Shown here in pieces: positions 13,435 to 25,200 of a stretch of DNA of 64,000 bases. The stretch comes from Petrosia ficiformis. Lineage: Eukaryota; Porifera; Demospongiae; Haplosclerida; Petrosiidae. The notes below the pieces were generated by a model that saw nothing but the letters and a program-made list of their open reading frames with translations, made no database searches and was not told where the DNA came from. The stretch lies in assembly GCA_947044365.1 (NCBI GenBank), contig OX345648.1, forward strand, positions 219,501 through 283,500, given 5' to 3'. The position numbers and the translations under genes were made by a program. Position 1 is the first letter of the stretch; each line of letters begins with the position of its first letter.

Positions 13435-13796
13435 ATAATATATTGGGTGTGTGTGTTTACATTACTTATCATAATTTTGTTACTAATAATAGAAAATTGT
13501 ACTATTGAGGGTGTGTTATTTCCTCATTCAATGTGTGAATGACATTCTTATCATAATTGTTACTAATAATAGTAAGATGTAAGGAGTTGTATGGGTGTGT
13601 TATCTATTGGATGTACATTCCTGTTACTAATAATAGTAACACAACCGGATGTACTATAAATACATCCCATTATGACATCATTATGTTACTAATTATAACT
13701 CTGAGTTGTTTAAATAGCCCGATTAGAGTCGGAATGACTCAGGTATTTTAACTGATATCAGAACTAAGCTGGTGTTAAGTTTAAAAAGAGTGTACC
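13435..13796. other. Intergenic region between separase and the CNC-bZIP gene
   Basis: 362 bp, same-strand neighbours. It holds three copies of gttactaataatagtaa-like sequence, an inverted pair cattcaatgtgtgaatg at about 13527-13543, and the TGACTCAG site listed separately. No ORF of note. Confidence 0.7.
13735..13742 (+). promoter_or_regulatory. AP-1/NF-E2 core site (TGACTCAG) upstream of the CNC-bZIP gene
   Basis: aaTGACTCAGg lies 54 bp before the start codon of a CNC-bZIP factor. TGAGTCA is the core bound by AP-1 and by CNC-small Maf dimers (extended MARE/ARE TGCTGAGTCA). The flanking C of CTGAGTCA fits, while the full TGCTGAGTCA does not. Functional autoregulation is inference. Confidence 0.4.
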
Positions 13797-14010
13797 ATGG
13801 ATTTACAGTCACAGTTCTACGAGGAAGACTTCCTTGCTTCTTTGTTTGAAACTAACAAAGAAGTAGATGTTTCTGCAGGTCCCCTAAATTTGAATATTGG
13901 AAATACTGGTTTAGAATACAACTCTGACTGCTCTGTTTGCCCTTCTCCTCTGGTTGGTGGAGAAGCCAAAGATAGAGAAAGTGGCTTCCCTGAAGAAGAC
14001 GAGGGATTTG

Positions 14011-14046
<36 letters not shown>

Positions 14047-15308
14047 GCTAGATATGGAGTATGTACTTCCTCCCTTCATCTTATCATCAGTTCTTTCTCT
14101 TTATGTCAACAGATTTTTGTGAAGAAGAGTTACCTGACGCTTTACAGAAAGACAGCGATCCATCTTTAGCAGACAGTGGTTCAATCCCACTTGCAAATAT
14201 TAACTCTACTTCACTTGATCTATTTTTCCCTATTGACGAGGAGATGTTGATGGGCAGTGAAGCATCGTACATGACTGCTGCCCCCATCCCTCAGTCTTTA
14301 GAAGAAATCTTAGAGCTTGACCAAGGCGTTGCCATGGAAAACGGTCACCCTCATCTCCACAACTGCTTTCCCGATCATGAAAGCGTATCATGTGATCTTC
14401 CCTTCACATCTCCACCGCCTTCTACAACCTCTTCGTTTGATTCACTTTGTTCTCCTCAAAGTCTAACTTCCTCATATCCTACTCACACAGACTCGTGTAT
14501 ATCACATGATAATCATGTGACTAATCAACATAATCAAAATATGAAAGTCAAGAGACAGAATAGCGACTTGGAGATGATATATACCATGATACAATCGGAT
14601 ATTGGAAATAGCTCAAACACACACAATTACCAAGAAACAGAACAGAGTTCAAACATTTTATTAGACTCTACAAATGGTTTAGATATACTAAACTCACTCA
14701 ATTTAACATCAAGTGATAATAACTTTAATACTGTCCAACAACACTTAGAACAATTGAACATATTACAAACTCAAATTCCTTTAAGTGGACTATCAGGATG
14801 GAGTCCTGTTGATTTTAATGATTCTAAAAGAACTTCACTGACTCAGGGACAAAGAAGTCCCACTCCTGGTCCATCAATCCCGATACCCAGCCCAGTTGGG
14901 AGTGTTACGACAGATTATCCAGATAGTGAATTTGGAAAAGATTCTGAAATATCCGAGGGAAATGACTTAGGTGGTGAAGAGAATAGTAAACTAGTTTTAA
15001 TGCCTTTTTATGAATTCAAGAAGATTCTGGATTCACCTTCTATCTCTGAAAGAGACAAAGAAGAAGTAAAGGCAATTAGGAAGAGAGGCAAAAACAAAGT
15101 TGCTGCAAAACATTGCCGCCAAAGGAAATTAGAAATTGTAATGGGACTACAGCAAGAGGTGGAACAATTACGTGGATTAAAAGCTCAACTAGCAATGAGA
15201 TCATTGACATTACAAAGAGAGATTGAAGAGAATAAAGCGAGATATTACAGAACATATCATAACAGAGGACTAGTAAAGGCATATAACTCATCTACCATTG
15301 TACATTAG
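13797..15308 (+). CDS. NFE2L: CNC-type bZIP transcription factor (NFE2-related)
   Basis: Two exons, 13797-14013 and 14113-15308, give about 470 residues. The start MDLQSQFYEEDFLASLFE is acidic. The middle is Ser/Asn/Asp-rich, as expected of an activation region. Near the C-terminus a CNC motif (MPFYEFKKILDSPSISERDK) leads into the basic region AIRKRGKNKVAAKHCRQRKL and a leucine zipper (about 15135-15240). CNC factors normally have N-x-x-x-x-A-A-x-x-C-R in the basic region; here NKVAAKHCR fits. Such factors dimerise with small Maf proteins at ARE/MARE sites in oxidative stress or developmental programmes. I see no clear DLG or ETGE KEAP1-binding motif; the nearest is EEDEGFED, encoded across the exon junction. 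The intron begins with a pure (TA)n run at its first base. Confidence 0.88.
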
Positions 15309-15706
15309 AATTGTATTTTGTTTTCAGATATTGATGTATATTATATTAATAAGAAATAGATCTTGAATTTTTGAATTATAATAATTATATAAATATTGAT
15401 TGATTATTGATCACATGACCTCACATACTATTATTAAATTTTATTAATTATATTCATTGACAATACATTATTAATTATATTCATTGGCCACACCATGACC
15501 TCAGAAATGCTGCATCATTCCTACACTAACCTTTGGCCACAAGATCTAATACATAGTGCCACACCCATATTTATGAATGTCACTTTCCTTATGAAATCGG
15601 AACTGTTGAGTCATTTCAGTACTTGAAAAATACCCAAATATTATAATAATTATAATAAATGAATTATCTAATAACGTTATGTTATATAATATGAAAATAA
15701 ATTTTA
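15309..15706. other. Convergent 3' flanks of the CNC-bZIP and NEMP genes
   Basis: 398 bp of AT-rich sequence between two stop codons. It has a duplicated ttattaattatattcattg segment (about 15440-15485), TCACATGACCTCAC at 15411 and two CCACACC words. Presumably both 3' UTRs. Confidence 0.6.
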
Positions 15707-18541
15707 CTAGTTATCTGGATTATGATACCAATGGTCATGTGACCTAGGAGGAGAAGGGCAGGAAGGCAATGGAGAGGGCGAGTAATGAAGTGATGAAGGA
15801 GAGTTAGAATACGAAAGATGAGGAGAAGATGTAGCTGAAGAGAATGTATCATCAAAATCACTTTCATCGGAGTATTCACTTTGATAAATAGATTCATGAA
15901 GATTTCTTTGTTGTTCTGAGACATGATCTTTACCAGATAGAAAATCCAACATCCTACAATGTATATATATTAGAATTATATCTATTCATACTCACACATA
16001 TCCATCCATCCATCTATCTATGCATCTAATGGATGGATGGATGAATGAATGGATGGATGGATAGATGAATGGATGGATGGATGGATGGATAGATGAATGA
16101 ATGGATGGATGGATGGATGAATGGATGGATGAATGGATGGATGGATGAATGAATGGATGGATGGATGGATGGATGGATGGATGGATCAATGAATGGATGG
16201 ATGGATCAATGAATGCATGGATGGATAGATGAATGAATGGATGGATGGATGGATAAGTGGATAGATGGATCCTCATTTAGTCTTACTGTCGTTGATCTGA
16301 TAATTCATTCAGTTTCTTGTCCCAGAAGGTGCTACTTTGTCTACAGTGATTTCTCAATTCTTTTAAAGCTATATCAGTTTCAACTCTTCCCTGTTCTTCA
16401 TATTGCTCTTGTGTAAGAAACTTCTTCTTAACAGATGAACGGAAAACACGACGGAATGGTCTCAAGAAGAAAGACCAACTGTTCACAGGATGAAAGAAAT
16501 AATGAATGGATGGATAAAATAAAAGCATACATGTATAAAAGCGAATGACAATCTCTTCTACATTCAATACAGTTAAGTCTCTATCACTACTTTATAATAT
16601 ATAAATAAATGTATAACTCACATTGAATAGAACCAATGTGACATCCATCTTTGCCATATCAACACACACAGCACAGCTGCAATAGAGAAAGGCGTATATT
16701 GTGTTGATGCATATACTAGTGCTAAAGCAACAAGTTGTAGAAACCACTGTACAAGTTTCATCGTGCGCTCGTGAGCTGGTCCTACTCGATACATCACAGC
16801 AAAACTGACTAAGCCAGCTACTAACACATAACAGACTACATATGATAAGTTATGTTTTATAAAATCAAATCCTTGAGAATATATCCAGTGAACTACATAT
16901 CCAGTGAATGAGTATCCACCCAAGAGTACTCCGAGACCTAGAAGATTCTTCTTTGGTACAAATTTACTGAAAACGTAGAGTAGGATAAGAAGTGAAGCTA
17001 CTATACCCAGTGCTATTCCACTTGAGTAATAAAATGTCATATTCCTGTAGAGAGTGTATGTATGTATGTGTGTGTATATACGTGTGTGTATGTATGTATG
17101 TATGTATGTATGTGTGTATTATGTATGTATGTATGTATGTATGTATGTATGTATGTATGTATGTATGTATGTATGTATGTATGTATGTATGTATATACGT
17201 ATGATGTATGTATGTATGTGTGTATGCATGTGTGTATGTATGTACGTATGTATGTATGTATATATAAAGAAGATAATACTCATTAAATTTGATAATAATA
17301 TACTAACTTTGTAAGATGAGGTGCAATATAAAATATTGTGATACCAGCTATCAGTAGAACAGGATATACGATATGTAATTCTGATCAACAGGATGTAGTA
17401 ATTATATAATAATTATAATTTAATATGTACTTACGTCTCTCAAATATTAAACTGAATGTGTCGATATCATCTTTACCATTCTTTGATACTATATTTTTAA
17501 TTCCTATACACAATGTCTCGTAAGGAGAGCTTCCTAAATATGACGTCTGTGTAATTCTTTCGTTTGAGGACCAGAAAGGAGAATAGACTTCTTTAATTAG
17601 TTTTTTAGTATCCTCTGTTGAGTTCCCAATTACAAGAGATATACGTTTACTACTATCTTTTTCTATGGTAACATGATATCGGAGCCAAGATTGATATAGT
17701 CCCGTTTGAGAAACTGGTTTGACTGGTTTGATGCAATATACTTTTGGTCTAACAATAAAATCTGTTATAATATCCTGTAAAATTCAACAATACATTATAT
17801 CTACACATGTAGACTCGTTCCCAAACTCAGTGTGTATGAGTACGAGACTACATGCATTTATAGTCTGGGAATGAGACTAGTGTATGTATATACATTTCTA
17901 GTCTGGGAATGGGACTAGCGTATGTATATACATTTCTAGTCTGGGAATGAGACTAGCGTATGTATATACATTTCTAGTCTGGGAATGAGACTAGCGTATG
18001 TATATACATTTCTAGTCTGGGAATGAGACTAGCGTATGTATATACATTTCTAGTCTGGGAATGAGACTAGTGTATGTACATGCATTTATAGTCTGGAAAT
18101 GAGACTAGTGTATGTATATACATTTCTAGTCTGGGAACATACATGCATTTATAGTCTGGGAATGAGACTAGTGTAGGTATATATATACATTTCTAGTCTG
18201 GGAACATACATGCATTTATAGTCTGGGAATGAGACTAGTGTAGGTATATATATATACATTTCTAGTCTGGGAACATACATGCATTTATAGTCTAGGAATG
18301 AGACTAGTGTACTTATTTGTACATACCTTTCTTTGAAGTTTCAAGTCTATTGTTGTGCCTGAAAAGTACAACTATATATATTCATAGTTCATCTCCAAGG
18401 TGACAAATACAACTTACATTTTTCTTCAGGACAAATAAAGTTCCAACTAGACTTCTCTGATATACAAGCAACTGAATCTAGTCTCATAAATAGTACTAAA
18501 GTCATTAGCAGTAACAAACACTTGATACTTGTAACAGCCAT
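15707..18541 (-). CDS. NEMP1: NEMP-family nuclear envelope integral membrane protein
   Basis: NEMP1/TMEM194 proteins sit in the inner nuclear membrane and contribute to nuclear stiffness and fertility. The start (ATG at 18541) encodes a signal peptide, [20 protein letters not shown], followed by a lumenal domain (exons near 17440-17775). The exon at about 16620-17040 carries the family core: [39 protein letters not shown], then membrane segments and a conserved [15 protein letters not shown]. The cytoplasmic or nucleoplasmic tail follows (FRRPFRRVF-like basic stretch, then [22 protein letters not shown]). It ends in a Ser/Pro-rich segment, [10 protein letters not shown]. The start lies only 73 bp downstream of the stop codon of the CP2-family gene on the same strand. 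Confidence 0.9.
16000..16270. repeat. (GGAT)n array in NEMP intron
   Basis: Runs of atggatggatgg interrupted by gaatga, about 270 bp, between the last two NEMP exons. Confidence 0.9.
17050..17262. repeat. (TATG)n array ending at a NEMP 3' splice site
   Basis: Tetranucleotide run with a pure core at about 17119-17193. In the minus-strand sense it ends as CATACATACACTCTCTACAG, directly forming the acceptor of the main NEMP exon. Confidence 0.9.
17810..18315. repeat. About 38-bp minisatellite of short hairpins in NEMP intron
   Basis: About 13 copies of tctagtctgggaatgagact plus a tgtatatacatt-rich spacer. Each copy contains the inverted pair CTAGTCT/AGACTAG around a 7-nt loop. In the minus-strand sense the array begins about 16 bp after the donor GTATGTAC. 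Confidence 0.9.
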
Positions 18542-18614
18542 ATTTAAATTTTAAACAACCCTCCTAATTAATTATTCATAGTTTAATAATGAATAATAAT
18601 TATTATTATAATAA

Positions 18615-21600
18615 TTAGTTTATACGTGGGGACATCCCCTGAACACTGAACTGAGGGATATTGGGGGGTTTGAGTATAAGTCGATATGTTCCTTGTTCTT
18701 CTGCAAAAAAAAAAACGCAAAAAGATTTAATAACCATCAACAACGATTGTATGTTTTCATTATATCAGGTGGGTGGGTCATTATTAATATAGTACGATGA
18801 TTCTAGCTGTGTGTGATAACTGAAAGAGGGGTAGCCTCCATTGAAGGGAAATCAATGACGACTCTAATATATATAATTATTAATTACCTTTAACTGGTTG
18901 TAGAATAAAACATTCTTCATCATTCATATTTTGAACACACTGTAATAAACAATAACAAATGATGGACAATAATAAACAATAAACAATAACAAATGATGGA
19001 CAATAATAAACAATAAACAATAACAATAAACAGTGGATATACAAACAATAAATAAACAGACAGACAAATGAATAGAGTATGAACAGATAATCATATCATT
19101 CATTATCAACATATTATGTAGTTTAACATCATTGTGTACATAGAGTTAACAGTACAATTATGTACATAACTATATAGTATGTATATGTAATTATGTACAA
19201 TGTATGTACATATATGCATATCAACATATAATATGTATGTATACATATACTTACAATATCGTCCACATTAACTAATATTCCAGTATTGTGTAGTAATACA
19301 ACACAGGATATAGCTGATGAAGACACACATAATCTAATGGATAATTTATCTTTAAAATGAGTTGCAGTCATTTTCTCAAGGAATATGCATTGATAAACTG
19401 AGAAGAGAAAGGGTTAAAATTATACAGAATGTAATGGGTTAATATTAACCTGAGTCTTCTTCTAAACAGATATAAATTGTCTTCATCGAGCTAAAAATGA
19501 AATAGAGAGATAATTAGTGAGAGAGGAGAGGAAAGAGAGGGACACAAGAGAAGAGAGGGAGCGAGTGATGATGGAGGAGAGTGGAAAGGAGGGATGAGGG
19601 AGGGAGAGAAGGATGACAAGATTTACCGAGAATGTAAAGCATTATACAATCTAATACCATCTGCAGGTCCACATAAATCCATCAGATCTTTTCTACTAAG
19701 TCGAAGGAAATCCGAACCTATTTATGATGTCAAAAATACCATAAATAGCCTAATTATGATTTTTTAAAAGAATAATTTCTTACCAGTGTAGTTTGCAAAT
19801 AAAGAAATGTAAGGAGCAAATCGATTGTTAATTAGCCATTGACGAGATTCATCTACTCCTAATGATGTCATATGATGCGTTGATGTTTCTGGCATCTGAT
19901 TGGTCGATTGAGGAGATTGTACACTTGCAGAGGGACTAGAAATAAAGAATGGATGTACTAATGGATGTACTAATGGATGTAATAATGGATGTACTAATGG
20001 ATGAACTAATGGATGTACTAATGGATGTACTAATGGATGTACTAATGGATGTACTAATGATGTACTAATGGATGAACTAATGGATGTACTAATGGATATA
20101 CTAATGGATGAACTAATGGATGTACTAATGATGTACTAATGGATGAACTAATGGATGTACTAATGGATGTACTAATGGATGTACTAATGGATATACTAAT
20201 GATGTACTAATGGATGTACTAATGGATGTACTAATGGATGTACTAATGGATATACTATACCTGCACATTGTGTATTGTGGTGATATGCTCTTGTTCTCTG
20301 TTTTTGATTTAAATGGTGAATCTGATTGCAACTATAAAATAAATTAATAATAAAAGCCACACCCACCAAAAACTACACTCACTATAGATTCTAATACAGT
20401 TACTGGTTTACTCTCCCAATACTTAACCTGTAATTACATTATCATGACATCATCATGACATCATCTGATATTATTAAAAGCTCACAGCTTCTTGTGGAGG
20501 TAACTTCTCTCTTCTCAATATATCTTGTCTATGCTTCCGGTCAGCTCCTTTATCCTAAATGGGAAGAGGGATGGAAACCATGGCAACAAATAATCTATTT
20601 CCATAACTAACTTTAAACACTTTAATGAGACAAAATGCTCTATATATAACTACACTATTTCCATCTTCAATCCCTTCATTATGAGTAATAATTAATCTTA
20701 ATAATACACCTTTCTCCCCACCTGAAATATAATTAATTATATTATAATTAATTGCAGTTTCTTCCTATGTACCATGTTTCTTCTGTGTAAATTCACTACT
20801 GAGACAATTAACCTGTAAAATAATGTGTAACTATGGTAACAATCTATGAATATTAAATGAGATTGACTTTGAATGAAACAACTGTGTCGTGATGTGAACT
20901 CCATGCAAATTCTACTCTGTTAATATCACTATAAGTAATCTCTGAAATATTGTCACATGACATCTGATCTAATAGGATAAAGAGAAAGTGGAAGAGAAGG
21001 AGGAGGAGGAGGAGGAGGAGGAGGAAGGTGGAAGACGTACCTATATCAACCATCTTTTCTCCCTGATGACATTGTATCCACTCTTCTAAATGTTGCTGTT
21101 CATAGTTACGTAATCTTAAATCATAAAATTCCAAAGATAATGTACTCTATGAGTTCAGAGGTCAAACATGAGGTCAAAGGTCATGTTATATTTAGCTTAC
21201 TTTATAAATCTGATGTGTTGTAGATGATAAAGAGATTTGATAAATTTGACCTTATCAGAGAGAATAAACAGAGAAGAGGAGACAGGATAAGAGACTAATC
21301 ACATGACAGTCACATGATATATAGTATTTACCTCTATTGAGATAGGTAACTGTTGGAATGTCTGTCTTTACTGTACAAGCCGTGGGCACATTTAATATAC
21401 TAGTGAAACCACTATATGTATATATGTATGTGTGTATATATATGTATATATATGATTATGTATGTATGCATATATGTATGTGTGTATATATGTATGTAAG
21501 TATGTATATATGTATGAATGTATGTATGTATGTATGTATGTATGTCTATACGTATATATGTATGTATGTATGTAATGTATGTATATATGTATGCGTATGT

Positions 21601-21628
21601 AATGTAAGTCATGTCATGTATGTACATA

Positions 21629-21659
<31 letters not shown>

Positions 21660-22199
21660 GGATGTACATATGTCAGTATAGTGAAACTCAATCTGATTGG
21701 TGGATTAATTACCTTGTATCTGGTGTTATTTTAGTGGGTGTGGTTTGTGGTGAGCTATGTAGTATATTAGTTGAAGGTTCATTAAAAAAACTACTAAATG
21801 AAGTATTAGGTGTGATGTGATCATCAGTTGGAGGAGAGTAGAATGGTTTATCATCTTCACTTATTAATGACTGAATAATTTCCCTGCATACAATAATATT
21901 AATATACATTGTGTTATTGAATATTCCTCAATACAATAAAATGAGATGCTCAGAATAAGGACGAGAAGATTAATCATATACACATATAGATCACGTGATA
22001 TGATCTCCTGTGCTCATAAATATACTTCATCACAGCAACACTTCAATACATGCATAATTATTATAACAATGATAATAGCTTACTTCATACTGTCAGAACT
22101 AAATTCTGATAAGTAAAGGCCTGATTCCAGTTCCTCAGCCAAACCAATATCCTGATGCTCATGTAGATCTTCTAATCTCCAGCTTTGATTACTAGCCAT
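18615..22199 (-). CDS. TFCP2: CP2/LSF-type grainyhead-superfamily transcription factor
   Basis: CP2 factors bind DNA as dimers or tetramers through an immunoglobulin-like CP2 domain and oligomerise through a SAM-like region. The start (22199) reads [20 protein letters not shown]. The CP2 domain is spread over small exons: [19 protein letters not shown] (about 21335-21405), then [20 protein letters not shown] (about 21050-21130), [20 protein letters not shown] (about 20860-20970), and FTQKKHGGEKGV (about 20720-20820). The block ending [15 protein letters not shown] (about 20500-20700) completes it. The exon at about 19775-19935 and the next one encode the SAM-like segment [20 protein letters not shown] and [20 protein letters not shown]. 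This order and the [14 protein letters not shown] block point to TFCP2/UBP1 rather than grainyhead-like proteins. The C-terminus is [19 protein letters not shown]. Confidence 0.92.
19945..20262. repeat. 12-bp minisatellite filling a CP2-factor intron
   Basis: About 25 copies of taatggatgtac with variants. In the minus-strand sense the intron opens GTATAGTATATCCATTAG immediately after exon end ATGTGCAG, and the array runs to about 10 bp before the acceptor TTCTAG. Confidence 0.9.
21412..21662. repeat. (TATG)n / (TA)n array in CP2-factor intron
   Basis: Mixed tatgtatg units ending in a pure (TA)n run at about 21632-21658, next to the exon at about 21335-21405. Confidence 0.85.
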
Positions 22200-22264
22200 G
22201 ATCGATCCTGTGTTTATATGTAAAGGGTTAAAATATTATTAGTGGGTGTGGTCACATTAGAACA
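22200..22264. promoter_or_regulatory. 65-bp divergent promoter, TFCP2-like / CDK5RAP3
   Basis: Only 65 bp separate the two start codons. They include GTGGGTGTGGTCACATT at 22240-22256, a CACCC-box word of the KLF/Sp type. No TATA box. Confidence 0.5.
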
Positions 22265-25200
22265 ATGGATGAACAATCAATACCAATTGATATTCATTAT
22301 AACAAATTATTAGGTGAGATTATATATAATTATATTAATATATAATTAATATATTATATATATTAGATTGGCTGATTGACAGACGACACTGTGATCAACG
22401 TTGGCATCAACATTTACGACAGATCAGAGAAAGGATTAAACATTCTTTAAAAGATCTACCAGAGGGTGTGGCTAAACTAGACGATATTAAAACTAAAGAA
22501 AGTATGTATATAGTATAGTCATATAATATGATAGTAATTAATATACCAATTGCGTCGTGATTAATTAATAATAGTTAATTATGTTCGGAAGTATAATTAT
22601 ATATAATATTCATTACTCTACTATACTATACTATACTATACTATACTATACTATACTATACTATACTATACTGTACTATACTGTACTATACTATACTATA
22701 CTATACTATACTATACTGTACTATACTGTACTATACTATACTATACTATACTATACTATACTATACTATACTATACTGTACTCCACTAATGTAAAGTATT
22801 CTATTTTAACTTTACCATTACTATATAGTTGTGGATTTGACATATTTTGATTGTCAAAATGTGATGAAATATTTATTAACTATTGAATCAACCGATACTA
22901 ATATATTTGGACAGTATTCTTCTCAAAGACTAAAGGTATTAATAATATTAACATCTATAATCTTCTATTCGTCCATTCATCCATCCATCCATCCATTTAT
23001 TCATCTACCTATCCATTCAGCCATCTATCCATCCACCCATCCATCTATCAATTCATCTATGCATCCATCCATTCATCCATCCATTCATTCATCCATCCAT
23101 CCATCCATCCACCCATCCATCCACCCGTCCATCCACCCATCCATCCATCTACCCATTCGTTCATCCATCCATTCATCCATTTGTCTATGCTCATAGGACT
23201 GGAAAGATATAATAAGTTCTTATGAGAAAAAGAATATATATTTAGGTTAGTAATAATAATAATTATTAATTATTATTATTAATAATCTTCAGCTGAAGGT
23301 GCTCAAGTATTAACACGTCATGTTAATTATGATATAGCATCATTAAAAAGACAAGTAGCACAATGTCAGCAACAACATAGAGTGAGCTAACAAATAACAT
23401 ATCAAACTAACAGACAGGGACTATTAAACAGACACATGATATATAATCATTTATTATTAAAAGGAATTTTCAAGAAAAGCTAAAGATTGTCAGGATCATG
23501 CTGCAACTCATCAACAGAGGTTTAATGAACAATGCACAGAGCTATGTATTGAGGTACATCATACATTACATTAATTATGATATCATACAGTTAGCATCCA
23601 CCACCTGTGTGACAATACATTAAGTAATAGTTATAACACACTTTACTGTGATTACGTGTTTTAATGTAGCATGAGGGTGGGTCAATAAAGGTTGAGTTTA
23701 CATAATGCACTAGCCGAAGCCGAGTGCGTTATGTAAACGAGACCTTTATTGACTGCCCAATTGCTACATTGAAACACACAATACACTGTCAAGTGTGTTA
23801 TAAGTGATTTATTGACGATCTGGTGAACTTCCACTGTTGCTTCGTTAGTAGAGGTGAGCAAAGTGTGCAATAACTATTTTATTGCACGCAAAAGTGTGCA
23901 ATAAGTGATTTAATGTTCGATCATGTGATTTATTATCAACATTCTGATTGGCCACAGGTCACATGATCAGCAATAAATAATAGTACATTAGCTTAGATAA
24001 CATGTAGTTCACTGTGTGGGAAATGTAATTATCACCATTTCTGGAACTATGCCAGCCTGATAATACCTTATCATGTGTTGTGAATAGGTGCTTAGACTAT
24101 CACAACAGTGTGTAGGGCATGTTAGACATGTGATCTGATATGGCGTTACTGACCTGCGGCTATAAAAACTATAGCAACTACTAGTAATAGTTCAGTATAA
24201 GAGGTCTCTTGATATGGATTTTAAAGTTGCTCTATTGTTTTTGGGTGTGTTGTTGTTGCTGGAGGTTTCTAATGCAATAAGGATTGAGACTGGTAGGCCA
24301 GACAAAGATGAGGAGGGCAAGGGGTCTGGTAGGCCAGACAAAGATGAGGACAAGGGGTCTGGTAGGCCAGACAAAGACGAGGACAATGGGTTTGGTAGGC
24401 CAGACAAAGATGAGGACAAGGGGTCTGGTAGGCCAGACAAAGATGAGGACAATGGGTTTGGTAGGCCAGACAAAGATGAGGACAAGGGGTCTGGTAGGCC
24501 AGACAAAGATGAGGACAATGGGTTTGGTAGGCCAGACAAAGATGAGGACAAGGGGTCTGGTAGGCCAGACAAAGATGAGGACAAGGGGTCTGGATTTCCT
24601 GATAAAACAAAGCCACGCAATGAATATTGTGAATTAATTAAGTGTGATGAAGACAAAATTTGTATTGAGCGTATAATGAAGAAACGTTGTAAGAATAAAA
24701 AGCTATGTGTAAATATGTCTTACAAAATCAAACCTCGCTGTGTCAAGAAGTCACCTTGTGAGCCTGCATGTGGCGATGGTGAGATTTGTCAGGTTGTGAG
24801 GAATGATAGTAAGAAATTAGAAACTAAATGTCGTGAAGAAATAAATGTGGGATCTGGTGAAGAACCAACTCTATCAACTAATCCCACTCGGCCAACTAAA
24901 CCCACTCAGCCAACTAAACCCACTGGACCAACTAGACCAACTAAACCTACTGGACCAACTAGACCAACTAAACCCACTGGACCCACTGGACCAACTAAAC
25001 CCACTGGACCAACTAAACCCACTGGGCCAACTAAACCCACTGGACCAACTAAACCCACTGGGCCAACTAAACCCACTCGACCAACTCTACCCACTCGACC
25101 AACTCTACCAACTAAACCCACTCGACCAACTCTACCAACTAAACCCACTCGACCAACTCTACCAACTAAACCCACTCGACCAACTCTACCAACTAAACCC

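Noticed and set aside
17810..18315. CRISPR-like regular repeats with spacers
   Set aside because: The spacers are themselves repeated and the locus is an intron of an animal gene, so it is a minisatellite.
20125..20331. 68-codon minus frame ending in Val-His-Pro-Leu repeats
   Set aside because: Only the first 23 codons are a CP2-factor exon; the rest reads through the donor GTATAG into the 12-bp minisatellite.
24192..24656. Minus-strand frame of 154 codons (Leu-Ser-Gly-Leu-Pro repeats) and other frames over 24284-25396
   Set aside because: Shadows of the nested gene's coding repeats. The plus frame has signal peptide, cysteines, TATA box and poly(A) signal; the others have none.
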